Source: Pseudopyrenochaeta lycopersici (taxonomy: Eukaryota > Ascomycota > Dothideomycetes > Pleosporales > Pseudopyrenochaetaceae). From it: a stretch of 64,000 nt of DNA. Below are positions 32,950 through 45,192 of the stretch, piece after piece. The notes under the pieces were generated by a model that was given only the letters and a program-made list of their open reading frames with translations, had not been told where the DNA came from and did not search any database. Numbering within the stretch: position 1 is the first letter of the stretch; every line of letters starts with the position of its first letter. The stretch is from the NCBI GenBank assembly GCA_003313425.1, contig NHZP01000027.1, forward strand, positions 62,001 to 126,000, given 5' to 3'. The translations under genes were made by a program, and so were the position numbers.

Positions 32950-34913
32950 CTAACCAATGAGACTCAGTAGTCCCGAAGAGCCCTTGGGCAGTCTCAAAAT
33001 GTCACTCAGCTGAATTGTTTCAAGGTTGAACAATTCATGCTGTCGAAACGGGCCAACAACCAGAGTCTCAACCATAGGGGAAACCGCGGCACTGAAGTCT
33101 CGAAGAATGCTGCCCTGCGACTTGTCAAGAAGCGTGACGAAGTCCCCGAAGACAGAGTCAGTAAGCTTAGTTATCCTTAGACTTGTCAGTACGATTAGAA
33201 GTCTTGCTTTCGCTGAACTCACATGTAATCTGAAATGCCAAAATCCAACTGTCCCGTGATGCCACGGTCTGGCATGAGGCCTAGTATGCCTTTGCCGAAC
33301 GTCCTTTCCAAAATGTGGAGTCGTTGGCCGAGCTTGCGTAGATCTGTAACCATCCTGTATTTGGTCTTGTATACGTTTGAATCAGTTCGTATGTCAGGAA
33401 ATAATTCGGCCATCATTTTCACCGTTACTTCTGCTTCAGCGCTGTTCGATGGGTTTCCGGACTTGTTTTGGGCCATTTCAAAATTATGTGGCGTTGTCAA
33501 CACGAAACCGCTACTCGATCGTGTTGTGAGCCCCCCGCTCTCTCTGAACAATTCAAGGACATGGTGCCGTCGAAGTAGCTGGAAGTGAACGATGTGTCCA
33601 TCTAAATTCTGGATCAGAGTAAATCGTTCAGCTTTAGAAAGCTTAGCTTCGGAGTGCAATGCCATGAACCTTTCTTCGGCTTTCGATTTGTGAAGCACTT
33701 CTTGCAAAACAGCTATTGAATGGGGACTGGCAATATATACCAGAATCTTGGCAAGCGTGTCCATTTTTGCTTCGCACAAATCTCGTATCGCCGCTCGTAT
33801 GACCGGTGTGAAAAAGGTTTCTTCTGGAGGGAGACACCCGTGCTCTTTACACCTCCTGGCTTCCTCTAAAAGATATGTAGCTAATGAATCGTTCCAGCTT
33901 TGGAGGTTGCCGCTATCTAGAGACTTCTTCTTTCTCACAACCCTGGGCATACCTGGGGCTTTTCGTTTGATCACAGATCGATGATTTACTTGCCGATCGT
34001 CAGTTAGATCCTGATTTGATTCTTCTTGGTCGTCTAGCCCTTGACTCAAATCTCGACTTTCGCTTGGGGATAAATAGTCGACGGAACGCTCTAGGTCCAG
34101 GTTCTCGCTGGGATCATCGTTACGTAGGGGTAGATTAAGCCGGTCTTGACTGGATCCTGTGACTGAGATGTTTGTTGCGTATACTCCTCCACCACTACGT
34201 GATTCAACAGACTGGGTAGAGGTGAGAGCGATTGTCGGTTGGGTCTGCTCGCTCGGATCAGGTAAAGAGGTACCATCAATCCCACCGCCGAGTAGCGCCT
34301 TTGCAAGGGAACTCACATCAGGTAATTTCGGCACCTCACGCAGTGATAATATCTTCGGGTCAATTGTTTGATCAGGTTTGTTGAAGACACTGACAGGCAC
34401 CCAAAAGTCAGCTTAATGTGACAGATAGCGATATAAACTGACCCTAGACGCTGCATCACCCCCAAAACAACGGCTATGGTCCCTTCGCAGTCGAGAAAAA
34501 CAGCCCCTATTATTGCATTTACAGCTTTTCCAAGTACGCTTGAAGATTGTGCGCCTTCTTTCTTACTGTACTTGATGCACATATCGATCCCAGTGCGTTC
34601 CGCAACCGCCGCGCGTTGTTTAATACTGCTCAAGCTGCATTTGAAATCGTTCGTGTGATCTTGTATGTCAGTCATGTCCTATATTTGAATCAAACTACAC
34701 AAGCTCACCTCTGGTAGCCTGTATTTCATATCCGAGATAGACGAACAGAAACTCAGTGAGGGCGGTTCCGAACTGCGCTAATTTCCTGTTGCCGTCCCAA
34801 TCCTCTTCCACAGCGCCAGCCGCCGTAAGTGCTTGGAACAACAGGCTGCGTTTGGATTGGAATGTATATCCGATGACATGTTCGACCATCTGAACATGGT
34901 GTTCTGTAGCCAT
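32950..34913 (-). CDS. Catalytically dead RNase III-fold protein, paralogue 2
   Basis: Same four-exon plan as the gene at 13058-15037: about 34913-34705, 34665-34445, 34400-33219 and 33222-32950. The first exon reads HVIGYTFQSKRSLLFQALTA followed by NRKLAQFGTALTEFLFVYLG. The second reads VLGKAVNAIIGAVFLDCEG. The acidic positions of the RNase III signatures are Ala/Thr in the first motif and Lys/Asn in the second, so this copy has also lost all four metal ligands. The long third exon shares EETFFTPVIRAAIRDL, ILVYIASPH, FQLLRRHHVLELFRESGG and FGKGILGLM with paralogue 1. The last exon shares LLDKSQG...FSAA...ILRLPKGSSGLL. Conservation of this C-terminal half across two diverged copies argues that both encode real proteins. 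It lies between the ZNFX1-like gene and the broken helicase. Confidence 0.75.
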
Positions 34914-37712
34914 TGCTAGCAGGAATAGCGTGTGATCACTGTTGTGCGCCGCTTTGCTATATATCGAGATCGAAAGCACATAAAAGGAAGGGATACGATT
35001 CTGCTATGCTTAGGTTTTCGTTGATTTGCCGGCTCTTTGGGAGTTATCGCAAGTCACTGGTTCCCTAAAGTCATGGCCGTGGCGGGGAAGACTTTAGATG
35101 ACCTAGACAAGGTCTGAAAGTGCCATTACGAACCGTTATCTAATGTGCAGCATCCACAAGCAGATGATCATCGGTGAATCTAGCTTGTTACTAGTATGTG
35201 GCTGTCGTATGAACGCTGTCGCCTCTATTATTTTTGGTTGAGGTGTTACATTCTACGGCAAAGGGTCTGCTTGCCCACCCAATGAGCTGTTAAGATGACT
35301 CTTCCCAACCGAAAACTATGCGCCAATGAGAAACCTGTCGATAGTGACACCACTCGATCAGTACCACGTTGTGAAGGCTGTCATGGGATTCTTACTGGTC
35401 GAACCGTACCGCGTGTCGAGTACTATACTCATATGCTGTGGTCAATGCCGGTACGGCATCCGAGTCGCATAAGACCCCTATCAACTAGGGCTTGAACATA
35501 GTCTACAATTTCTTTCACAGTATTAACATGGCTCTCCAGCCTCTCTACCAGCTCCGGGTCTGCTCGGAACATGCCTAGTCTGGCTATTGTGACTCTGAAG
35601 AATCGTGTATCTAGGTCAAGCCTTGCTCATACATATTGTGCGAAGAAGGATGACAGTCATTGAGGGACTACACGCGATGTAGAGCAGCTTGAGATCAGGA
35701 GGTTCGCAGTTGCTTATGCCCTTACCAGCGGAATTAAGACATAGCCGTACGAAGTGATTGCATCCATGGCGGTCAGCTTATTTCTAGTTTGGTGTTTGGC
35801 TAAGCGGTCAACGCACCCATTGGTTATGCAGCTAGCACCCTGCGCGCACGATCACGACGCACCAAAAGTAAACTAGCTGTGGTTATTGGTGACGCGCTAG
35901 CGGGCGGCAACGTGCATCCTGTGGTCCGCACCAGATCCAGACGGAACGATTGCCCATTGGCTCGAGCCGATGCCAAGGCTGCACGATGCCCAATACCTGG
36001 GCGCTGTTCCTCCATCAGGGTATGGACACTGACGCACATGAGCAGGACCAGGAGTTAGCAAAGATCCTCGTTCTAGGCGATGTAGAATTCGACAAACTCT
36101 TCCACTCTTCAGACGCAGTCCGGCAAAGCTGGCGTTCTTTGGTAGAACGTCCATGTCTTAGTGCCGCTGATTGCCACTGTTACGATTGACGGTTGTGTTC
36201 AACTTGACCAGGCTCATTGAGTGCGAGCTATCACATGTCGACCGATCTCGTTGCATGGAGTGACGCTAAAGCTTTTTGGGATATTACGCAGCGCAGCTGT
36301 GGTAATCGACTAATTCGTACTAGCTCTTTGGTGGGCCGACAAGTGTACTTTATCCAAATAGGTTTGATGCGTCTGCGTTATGCAGGGACTAGAAATAGTG
36401 TTTCCAATCTTGTAACTCAATAGAATTGTCAGATACAAGCGAGGGTATGCGATACAGTATTTTAGTACAAAGCTCGGGTGTAACCACTTGGCACACACAC
36501 TCTCCATAAAAGGAGAAAATAGGGAACACACAACCAATCAACGACGTTCATCATCAAAATTCATCAAAGATCAAGCTAAATAGTCCTTGAATCTGACAAG
36601 AATATCATTAAGGATGCTGTTAAAGTTCTGAATATACAACATTACTACGCTAGGGTTTTCAAGGATATTTGCGTGGGTAGATCCTACGCAAGCTAACGGA
36701 CTCTCTTTACTGCCATCGGCATAGTGCATTGCGAATGCCTGGTTCACCCAAGTTTTGATGATGCTCAGACCGTTGCGTGAGCCGCACCAATGTCCCGCTG
36801 CTGTAGCAGTAGACCTCTGACGAATTAGACACCGAACGGCTTACTATACAAATCTATCCTCTTTGCAGGTTTATTCCACTTTGAAACGGGGGGCATTGAA
36901 GCTTCATAAATATAGTGAAATATGTCCTCTGGTTTTAATGTTCGTTACGAATGTAGAAATATTCAGACATGCTACTTATGCATCTTTAGTTGCGAAATTC
37001 TTTTAAGTGTCGATAATGACTTCTAATGCTCATGTAGCTCTGGTTATCTGCCAATGGCTTTTTTATTCTCCCTCCTTCACCTCTGGAGCCATCTCAGCAG
37101 TTTTCTTAAGGCTGTACTCGCTTTCTGGTCCAAATCTCTGGCATAGAAGTTCGTTCGGCATGGCTGCCTTGGAAGGTTGGCTTTGATTTACCTATAGGCT
37201 CAGCTGTCTGCCCAAGTCTGGAATATCTCGTAGCATTTGACGAAACATGCTAGATTTTGGAGAGCAGCAATCTTGGTTCCTCCGTACCAGAAGATCTGTG
37301 ACCCTATGGGATCCCCCCTCACTCTCTCAGAGATTTCCGTGCAGACAATCTCGAGAAGATTACATATGCCCTCTTCTGAGATAGTATAGGCCCCAAGCGA
37401 TTCAGTGAATCTCCAGAGCAGTGATCGGAATAGTCTGGTCTGACTTGGTCTTGGTCTAGTCTGAGGATATCTCGAGACGGCAAAAGACCGCCTTACCACT
37501 ACTTGGCGTAATAATGCTCCATCTACCACTGTTTTAATTACACTACCACACATGTAACCTCGGCTCCAAATATGACCCAAATACCACTGTTTCGGACTCT
37601 GGTATTACAGCAGGTCCACCTTTAGCTCAGCGAGGCCGACAGGGGAGGCGGGACCTCGGTGAAGGCCCCAGCAATGAAGAAAGGAAAATCCCAATCTTCC
37701 AAGGCCTAGGCC
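34914..37712. other. Intergenic, one LTR-like repeat copy
   Basis: About 2.8 kb. Apart from the repeat at 36427-36528 no feature is supported. A 126-residue minus-strand frame at 37200-37580 has no recognisable motif and lies close to the end of the broken helicase. Confidence 0.45.
36427..36528 (+). repeat. LTR-like dispersed repeat, copy C
   Basis: Starts TGTCAGATACAAG and matches copy A through gcgagggtatgcgatac, gctcgggtgtaaccactt and cacacac to CCATAAAAGGAGAAAA. It lacks an internal block of about 45 bases that copies A and B share. Confidence 0.6.
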
Positions 37713-40700
37713 TCAGAAGTGACTATCCGCAACAACAGCACACCTATCAATCAACCGTTGCCACACTGTTTTACTCTCCTCAATGCCTTCCACGCCTGGT
37801 GCAGTTCCCGCCAACGTGTTCTTATTCCCAATCATAACCACCCCAACTTTTGCCCTCGTCATCACAACATTCAACCTACGCATATCGGTCAAAAATCCCA
37901 TATCACAATGCGCATTACACCGCACAGTGACAAAGACCACGATATCCACTTCCCGGCCTTGGAACCCGTCGATAGAAGAAATTTCCACATTTAAGATAGC
38001 GGAGGCGAGTGCATCTTTTTAGCGGGTATAGGGTGTCAGGATAGCGATTAAGGGAAGGTATGCAGGCGCAGATGCGGATGACGGTAATGAAGTTGAGCGG
38101 GGAGTAGTTAAAGGAGAGGTGCGGAGGAGTTAAATGGCTTTCTTACAGAGCTCGACTTGGCCCATGTTAGCTTTTGATCGGCGACCTAAATCCTCGGTGC
38201 TAGTGCATTCAATCCAGACCATTCTATTGTTCACAGGCCATGGAAACAGTGAGTGTGGAAGTGGCCTAGTGTGATCCAGAACAGCAGTTTTTAGCTTGCC
38301 GTTATAGAACTCTGTAGCGCTGAAATCACAGATGTTTCAATGCATACGATACTGCGTATCGAGCATAACTTTCGCTATTCCCTTTCTTGGCGACATGTTG
38401 TAGTGGCGCTCAAACAGTGATACATCGTAACCTGTTAGTACAGCGTTTTGCTGCACAGTGGCGCGAAGCTGTACGTGGCCTCCGACCAATATGGCACGTG
38501 AACATCCTTTCACAAGTGGGACGAGGGTTGCTGGCTCGGTCTGTTGCGATGCTTCGTCTACAATTACAACGTCGAAGCTTTCAGTGCGAAGCAAACCCAG
38601 CGCGGCACCAATGCATGTCGTAAAACTAGACGGGCGTCTTCGATTCGCTTTTGTGCTTTGCGACGGGCTGGGAAATTAGCGGTGAGATCTTTGCCGAGCA
38701 TGGCATCACAGGTGTAGGAACGGAGGTCTGAAGCAACCTTTATAAGCTGACATAATGTTAATATTCGACGGTCGTAGTAAATTCAATACTGGCTTTAGGA
38801 GGGTGCTCACTTGCGTGGAGACCCTGACTGGCACTGCACCGCATTTCTTTGCCTCAGTATCGTGAATGAATCTCCTGAGAAGATTGTCAACAGCATTATG
38901 CGTTGGTGCAGTGACGAGGAACCTAGACTTAGGAAGGGCATTGAGTAGTTGCATCAGTATGACAAAGATAGTGTGCGTCTTTCCAGTCCCTGGAGGGCCC
39001 CAAATGAACGTCAGAGGATGCTTCATTGAAGCCGCTAGTGCCGCATTCTGGCTTTCGTTCAATGAAGGAACATCCGCAACCAGCAGCTCCACATCTGGAA
39101 GCTTGATTTGGTTCGCGTCATGCAAGCCTAAAAGCATCCCGTAGATTCTGCAGCATGCTTCGCGCTGGGAATAGAAAGAAGTGACGGCGTCAAGTGATGT
39201 CTTGCTCGTGATAAAAGATCCGCATTGGATAATTGTCCAAGCACACTGTTCGATATACGAGGGTGGTCGATGAAGGCAACGGAAAGTGGCGACGCCCATC
39301 TCGGCAGCAAGAACAAGGGCATCCATGGAAAAAGGTTTCGCAAGAGGCGCGTTCTGAGGTGGACCAGAGACTGTAAGTCGTACATGATCTCCCATTTTGA
39401 GCAATCCGCTCATCGAGGAATCGACGCGGAGAATGCTCTTAACAACAGTAAAGCCGTCTTTGTAGTCCTCGATAGAGAACCTCAGGAATTCCTTCTCAGT
39501 CTTTCGACAGTTCGACGCCTCATCGATGTCATCCAACGCAATACCAAAAAGAGAAAATGCGAATTGGCGTACTGCGGTAGGGCGTCCCACGACTAAACGA
39601 GGGATTTCAGGTTCTAAATCACCTAGCAGCAGGTCTAGAGTGGCTTCCGTCGACCTGAGAGTCAGAGCAATGAGCTCGATCAACTCGGCAAAACCTTGTA
39701 ATGAAATGCGCTTCAGTTCTTGTAAGACCAACGCGAATGGATGTCAAATAAAGCCACCGAGCTCATTTTCCAGGAGCACCAGTTAACGAAGTAGTGTGGG
39801 TGCGAGATGGATCAGGGTCTCTTCCAGTTCAGGTTTGTGCCTCTTCCATGTCTGTGATTGTAGAAAAGTGGGGATAAGGTATATCGCTTCCGGCAGGTAA
39901 TCAAGGAGCGTTAACGCGACGAGCTTTGGGTTGAGAGAAGATGCTGAACTTGATTCTAACGCAAGAATATGAGCGAAGGTCTGGCGAAGGTACATCTTCT
40001 TATCATGAGTGTTGAGTAGGTTGAGAATGGTTCGCAAATCGCCAATTGAGTCTAGCAGTCGCATGTGCGCAAGGTTCTTGTTGCGGACTACAGCTACTAC
40101 TGGTAGGGAATATGAGTTCCAATCAGTATTTTCTAATTTTGAGATCTTGTAGCTGACTTCCAGTTTCTTAAAAAGTGGAAGAACCTGCTTAGTGTCGATA
40201 TAGTTTAGCCATTGGTCGAGAAAGTGCATTAATTGAACATCTCGGTTACTGATAACATAAATTTCCTATGCACTGATTAGAATAATTCAGGTCTAGTAGC
40301 GACATCTACTATTAACTTCTTACCGCTCTAAGGACACCATTTTGCTGCACCTTGCCGATATGGCGCTAAATATCATGGCTGATCTTGTCGAGCGCAACAC
40401 TAGCTTTGCAGTCGACGTTTGTTCCGCTCTCAACAGTCTGCTCCCGTTTCCGTCGCTTGTCACCTTTGCTCTTCTTATTTCAATAGAGAGTGTCATCTCC
40501 GTGCGGTCGTCTGAGGAAGATCCACGTGTTGGCCCGACGGCGTTCATAGAGTTGAAAGACATGCTCATCACAGAACAACCTGTAGTTGACTCTTGTCGGG
40601 AGGACCCTGTAGTTTGGTGAATGCGGTCCTTGTGAGCGCGGCGAAGCGAAAACCCTGACGCTGCTATCTACTTAGACCTCATTAGCACGAGCTATCTTCC

Positions 40701-41340
40701 TTAGCACGTAGATTGCGAAAGTTAAGCGTTCATTAACAGACAGAACGATCAACTTCTTGTAAAAAGTCTCTAGTGAGCGGCAGATAGTAGGCAGAAATCT
40801 TCCCATACAATCTGTAGTAGATTTAAATACTGGCTTCTAGTGCAAACGTAGGTGATCTAAAGAGAAGCGGCGAAGTTCTTCCAGCTAGACCAATTCTGAT
40901 TGTAGAAGGCCGTTTCGCACGAGACTTGGTAGAGCCGTAGATAGAGGGATACGATTTAGGAGCCATATTCGCTGCTCGTCAGTTAAGGCGCTGAAATCGA
41001 GGAGATTGACATATTCTATAATATGCGAACCATGTTACTCGCACCATTGAAGAACAAGTTGCAATAGCTCAAATTCTGACATGGCGACCTTATCACAGCT
41101 AAGAAATAGATCCATTACATCTGCAGGATCAGAAATAGTCGCGTGTACGTCGGCCACTTTTTGAATGAAGTCCGATGAAGCAGCATGTAGGACGTCGAGA
41201 ATGAAGGGTGCGACTGCCTCCGCTGGCTCTAGTGGGTCTTCAAGCTTTGAAAGTTCTTTTAGGATCTCTGGAATTTTAATATGGTTGCCGTCAACGCATT
41301 AAGAGAAGAGTCGATTCAGCTGCTGACACTGGGCACTCAT
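37713..41340 (-). pseudogene. UPF1/SEN1-like SF1 helicase inactivated by nonsense mutations
   Basis: Helicase motifs are clear on the minus strand: FIWGPPGTGKTHTI and APTHNAVDNLL (38706-39731), VVIVDEASQQTEP and LDTQYRMH (38337-38594), and SIDGFQGREVDIVVFVTVR with MRRLNVVMTRAKVGVVMIGN (37713-37988). The N-terminal part traces back to an ATG at 41340 through helical sequence. It is broken: in one frame TAA/TAG stops fall at 41299, 41035, 40885, 40837 and 40672; a frame slip lies near 38617; and stops at 38337 (TGA), 38130 and 38019 (TAA) interrupt otherwise perfect helicase sequence. The stops sit where Gln or Trp codons would fit, as RIP predicts. Motif III-like VGDHVQLR reads VGGHVQLR. The chromodomain Gypsy element begins about 16 bp upstream of the ATG. 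The working gene would probably have been an RNA helicase of the DNA2/NAM7 group. Confidence 0.82.
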
Positions 41341-41356
41341 GGCGCTTCCTAATTGT

Positions 41357-41530
41357 GCCCTTATAGCACATTGTAATTAACTTCTAACAATCTATAAGTA
41401 TACTGCTATCTGATACTTTCTATATATAACTACCCCTAATACTGCCCCTCTATAGAATACTCTAAAGAGCCTAACTAATTAATACTACTTACTTTATATT
41501 ATAGCTACTTAATTAGATCTTTAATATTAT
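41357..41530 (+). repeat. 5' LTR of the degraded Gypsy element
   Basis: Begins near gcccttatag and shares ttaacttctaa, ctatagaatactctaaagag, cctaactaattaatact and cttaattagatctttaata with 47892-48065 at about 90 percent by eye. The differences are largely C/T and G/A, as RIP produces. The exact ends are blurred by mutation. Confidence 0.8.
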
Positions 41531-44500
41531 AATTACCTTTAAGATAAGTAGTACTAGTAAATATATAGCTACTCTTAACTCTTTAACTATAACTATAAAA
41601 AGTTATCTAATTAGTAAACTAACTATATTTAGTCGTAACTAATAATACTTTAAAAGACAGTTACTCTAACTTAACTTATACTTTTACTTTTATAAAGATA
41701 TTAAAGAAAGTAATAAAGTACTCGATTTAGTTATACTATAACTAGAATAATATATAAATAAAAGAATTATTAATATAGATAATACAGAAATATTTAAAAA
41801 TTAAGATAAGTTTAAGAAGAATATCTAATAAATCTTTAGAATATAAACTAAGAAAGTTATAGTAGAATAATATATATAAGAACTAAAATAATATACTTTT
41901 ATTACTAACTATACTAATAAGTTTAAATAATATTCTATAATTATTAAATAAGATAATAAAGCTCTTAAGTAAATATTCTAATAGGGCTTAAAGCTATAGG
42001 TTAAGGAAGAACTTATAAGAATACGAAATATTGTTAAAAAATTTAATAACTTAATTAATAACTATATAAGAATTAATAATAACTTATATAAGCGAAACTA
42101 AGAACTATAGAGCTATAAGAAAAGTAAAATAATATATATAAGTAAATATAAAGACTACGTTTACTTCCCTAAAAATACTTATACTACTAGCTACTATACT
42201 TCTAATAAACGAGAACTAATATATTTAAATAATATTAATAAAACGTAAAGAAATCAGAAAGTAGGATACTAGAAGATAGATATAAAGAAGTTAAAAAGTA
42301 ATTACTATAATTATAAGAAGAAAGAATACTTTATAAAAAATTATAAGTAAAAGAATAAAGTTACTTAACTAGAAGTAAATATAATTAATAGCTTTAACGC
42401 TACCTAAATTAGAGACTAAGAAGTAGTTACTATACCTAACTATAAAGCTAGACTTTTATTACTACTAAAGTAAGATAATAACTAAATAAGGGAAACCTAT
42501 AGATATGTACTTATATCTACTTAAGAAATTAATTAGAATAATAAAGTTCTACTAGGACGATATTTAAAAACTAGAGTTAGCTAAAACTAACTACTACTTA
42601 TAAAAAGTATAAAGGAAGTATAAGTACTAGACTATAAAATATAAGAAATATAGTGTAAATTAGTACTATAAAAAACGTAAAGTAGAAAACATATATACGC
42701 GTAATACTAGAACTAAAAAATAAAATATAAACTCTTAAAGAAAGATAATATATACTAAGAATATATAATTAAAAATATTTAGTATAAAAGATTCTTTATA
42801 AAGCGCGTAAAATAATAAATAGAATAGAAAGCTATTATATAAGTAGAAAAAAGATAAAAACTATTATAGTATAACTATAATTAGAGGAACTCTAAATATA
42901 AGCTATTATCTTACTTTTACTATATATATAACTATTATAACTACTATTACGCTATTAAGATATAAGAAGAATACTTCCTAATACTAAAAGAAGCGTGTAA
43001 ATAGTAATAAGATAACTATATTAACTACTTATAAGATAAATAAATAATAACCTACTTTTTAGGATATAATAATAACTATATAGTAAACTAGAATATTATT
43101 ATAAATAAATAGTATACTAATAAGTTATAGTAAGTATATATAAAATTAAGATATAAATATTATAAACCAAAAAAAAAACTAATAGCTTTAATAATAATTC
43201 TTTTTTAGAAAGAAACTAAAAGCTAAACTTTTCTATAGCTAAAAGACTAAAGCTAAATAAAAAATTTAACTATAACTAAATAGTACTATAAAATAATACT
43301 AAGCTATTTAATAAAAGGAAGAGAACCTTTTTAGACTTGGAGTAAAACTCTAAGAAAAAGAGCTAAAAGTACTAATAAATTCTAGATTATAAGTAAACTA
43401 TATCTCTAAAATAGCTATATTAAAAGTAAAGCTATAACCTATTTTAAAGAAAAAATTCTACTAGATAATAGTAGTAAATACAAAACTAAGAGGAACAGTA
43501 ACTTATAAAGTTACTACTAGCCTTAGCTTAGTCTCTAAATTATACTAAGTTAGACTAGATATCTTTAAGATAGCTGCTTATAATATTATCTTAAGACTAC
43601 TTTAGTAAAGATACTATCATCTAGTAATTAACTAAGTAAAACGAAAAGTATTTATATATATTAAAAATAATATAAGAATACTTATATAATAGTTACACGC
43701 CTTAGTAGATAAGAAGATAAAAATAAATATTAAACTTTTATAAGAAGCTAAAAAGCTACTTTATTAGTAGCTTGTAAAGAATACTAAAAAGAATAAGAAG
43801 TTAGTTACTACTTTTAAAATTCTAGAAAAATATAAAAGATTTAAAAATATATTTACTACAAAGGTAAAAAAGAGAGTACTACTAAAATACTAAAAATAAG
43901 ATTATAAGATAGAACTTATAAAAGATAAGTAGCTTAAGTTTATACTAATATACTACTTTAGTAATTATAAACTAGGTATCTTAAAGAAATATATTAATAA
44001 GATACTTTATTTTATTTATACTAAAGAAAGACAGAGTATTAAAGTTATATATTAACTATAAAAAGTTAAATAATATTACTAAAAAGAATTACTACCTACT
44101 ACTTAATATATAAGAATTACGTAATAAATAATTAAGACCTTAATACTTTACTATATTAGATCTAAGAAGAGCGTATAACTTTATTAGAATAAAAAAAAAG
44201 AAAAATAGAAAACTAGTTTTAAAATATAATATAGATATTATAAGTATATAGTAATACTATTTAACTTAATAAATATACTAGTAATATATTAAGACTTAAT
44301 AAATAATATTTTAGTAGAATATCTTAATATATATACTATAGCCTACTTAGATAATATTGTAGTTTACTTAAAGAATATAGATAAATATTAAGACTATATT
44401 AAAGAAGTACTATAATAATTAAGAGACTACTATCTAAAGTTAAAACAAAAAAAGTATAAATTTTATAAAAAAGAAGTAGAATTGTTAAAATATATAGTTA

Positions 44501-44879
44501 GAAGATAAAGAGTATAAACTAGTAAATCTAAGATTAAGATAATCTAAGAATAGAAAATACTATAAATAGTTAAGGATATCTAGTTATTTCTATAATTTAT
44601 TAACCTTAATTAATAGTTTATTAAGAACTTCTCTAAAATTATAGTACCTTTAATAAGACTAATAAAGAAAGAAGAAAAATAAGACTAGAATAAAGAATAA
44701 TAGTAAGCCTTTAAACTACTAAAGAGAGTATATACTACGAAACTAGTACTTATATTATTTACTAGTAGATAGCTACTAAAGATTAAAATAGACGTATCAA
44801 ACTTTATAATTAGAGTAGTAGGTTTATAAAAAAAAAGATAGAAAATAGTACTTTATAGTATATTACTTATAAAAGTTCT

Positions 44880-45192
44880 TGTTGCAAACAACGCGCTGTG
44901 ACCTGGGGTACGGTAGGCTCACGTGCGCGCTGACGTAGGAGCTTACCCTGGAGAGACACGTCTTTTGTGTGCATTCAAGGGCGCGCTCACGTGCGCGATC
45001 ACGTGCGCGATCACGTGCGCGCACGCGCACACGTACACGCTGCTCACGCTCCTACCGTATAATGGCCCCTGTAATAGGCCGTGCTCAGCTCTCCTTTATA
45101 TAGCTGGCTCTCAAAGCCTCCTAGACAAAACAGTGGTCCATCTCATAGATCACCTGGGTAACTGTTGCCAAGCTCTCCCTTTTTCCTCTACA
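44880..45192. mobile_element. Un-mutated solo LTR nested in the Gypsy element
   Basis: A 313-bp GC-rich island starting TGTTGCAAAC and ending CTCTACA, so with TG...CA ends, flanked by a perfect 5-bp direct repeat gttct at 44875-44879 and 45193-45197. It contains repeated CACGTG-rich units (about 44920-45030) and a TATA-like tttatatag near 45095. Its base composition shows no RIP although its surroundings are saturated. Confidence 0.88.

Noticed and set aside
37200..37580. 126-residue minus-strand frame downstream of the helicase
   Set aside because: No family resemblance and an Arg/Thr/Pro-rich start typical of chance frames.
44900..45030. CRISPR-like repetition of gatcacgtgcgc units
   Set aside because: Units are immediately adjacent without unique spacers, lie inside a solo LTR, and the genome is eukaryotic.
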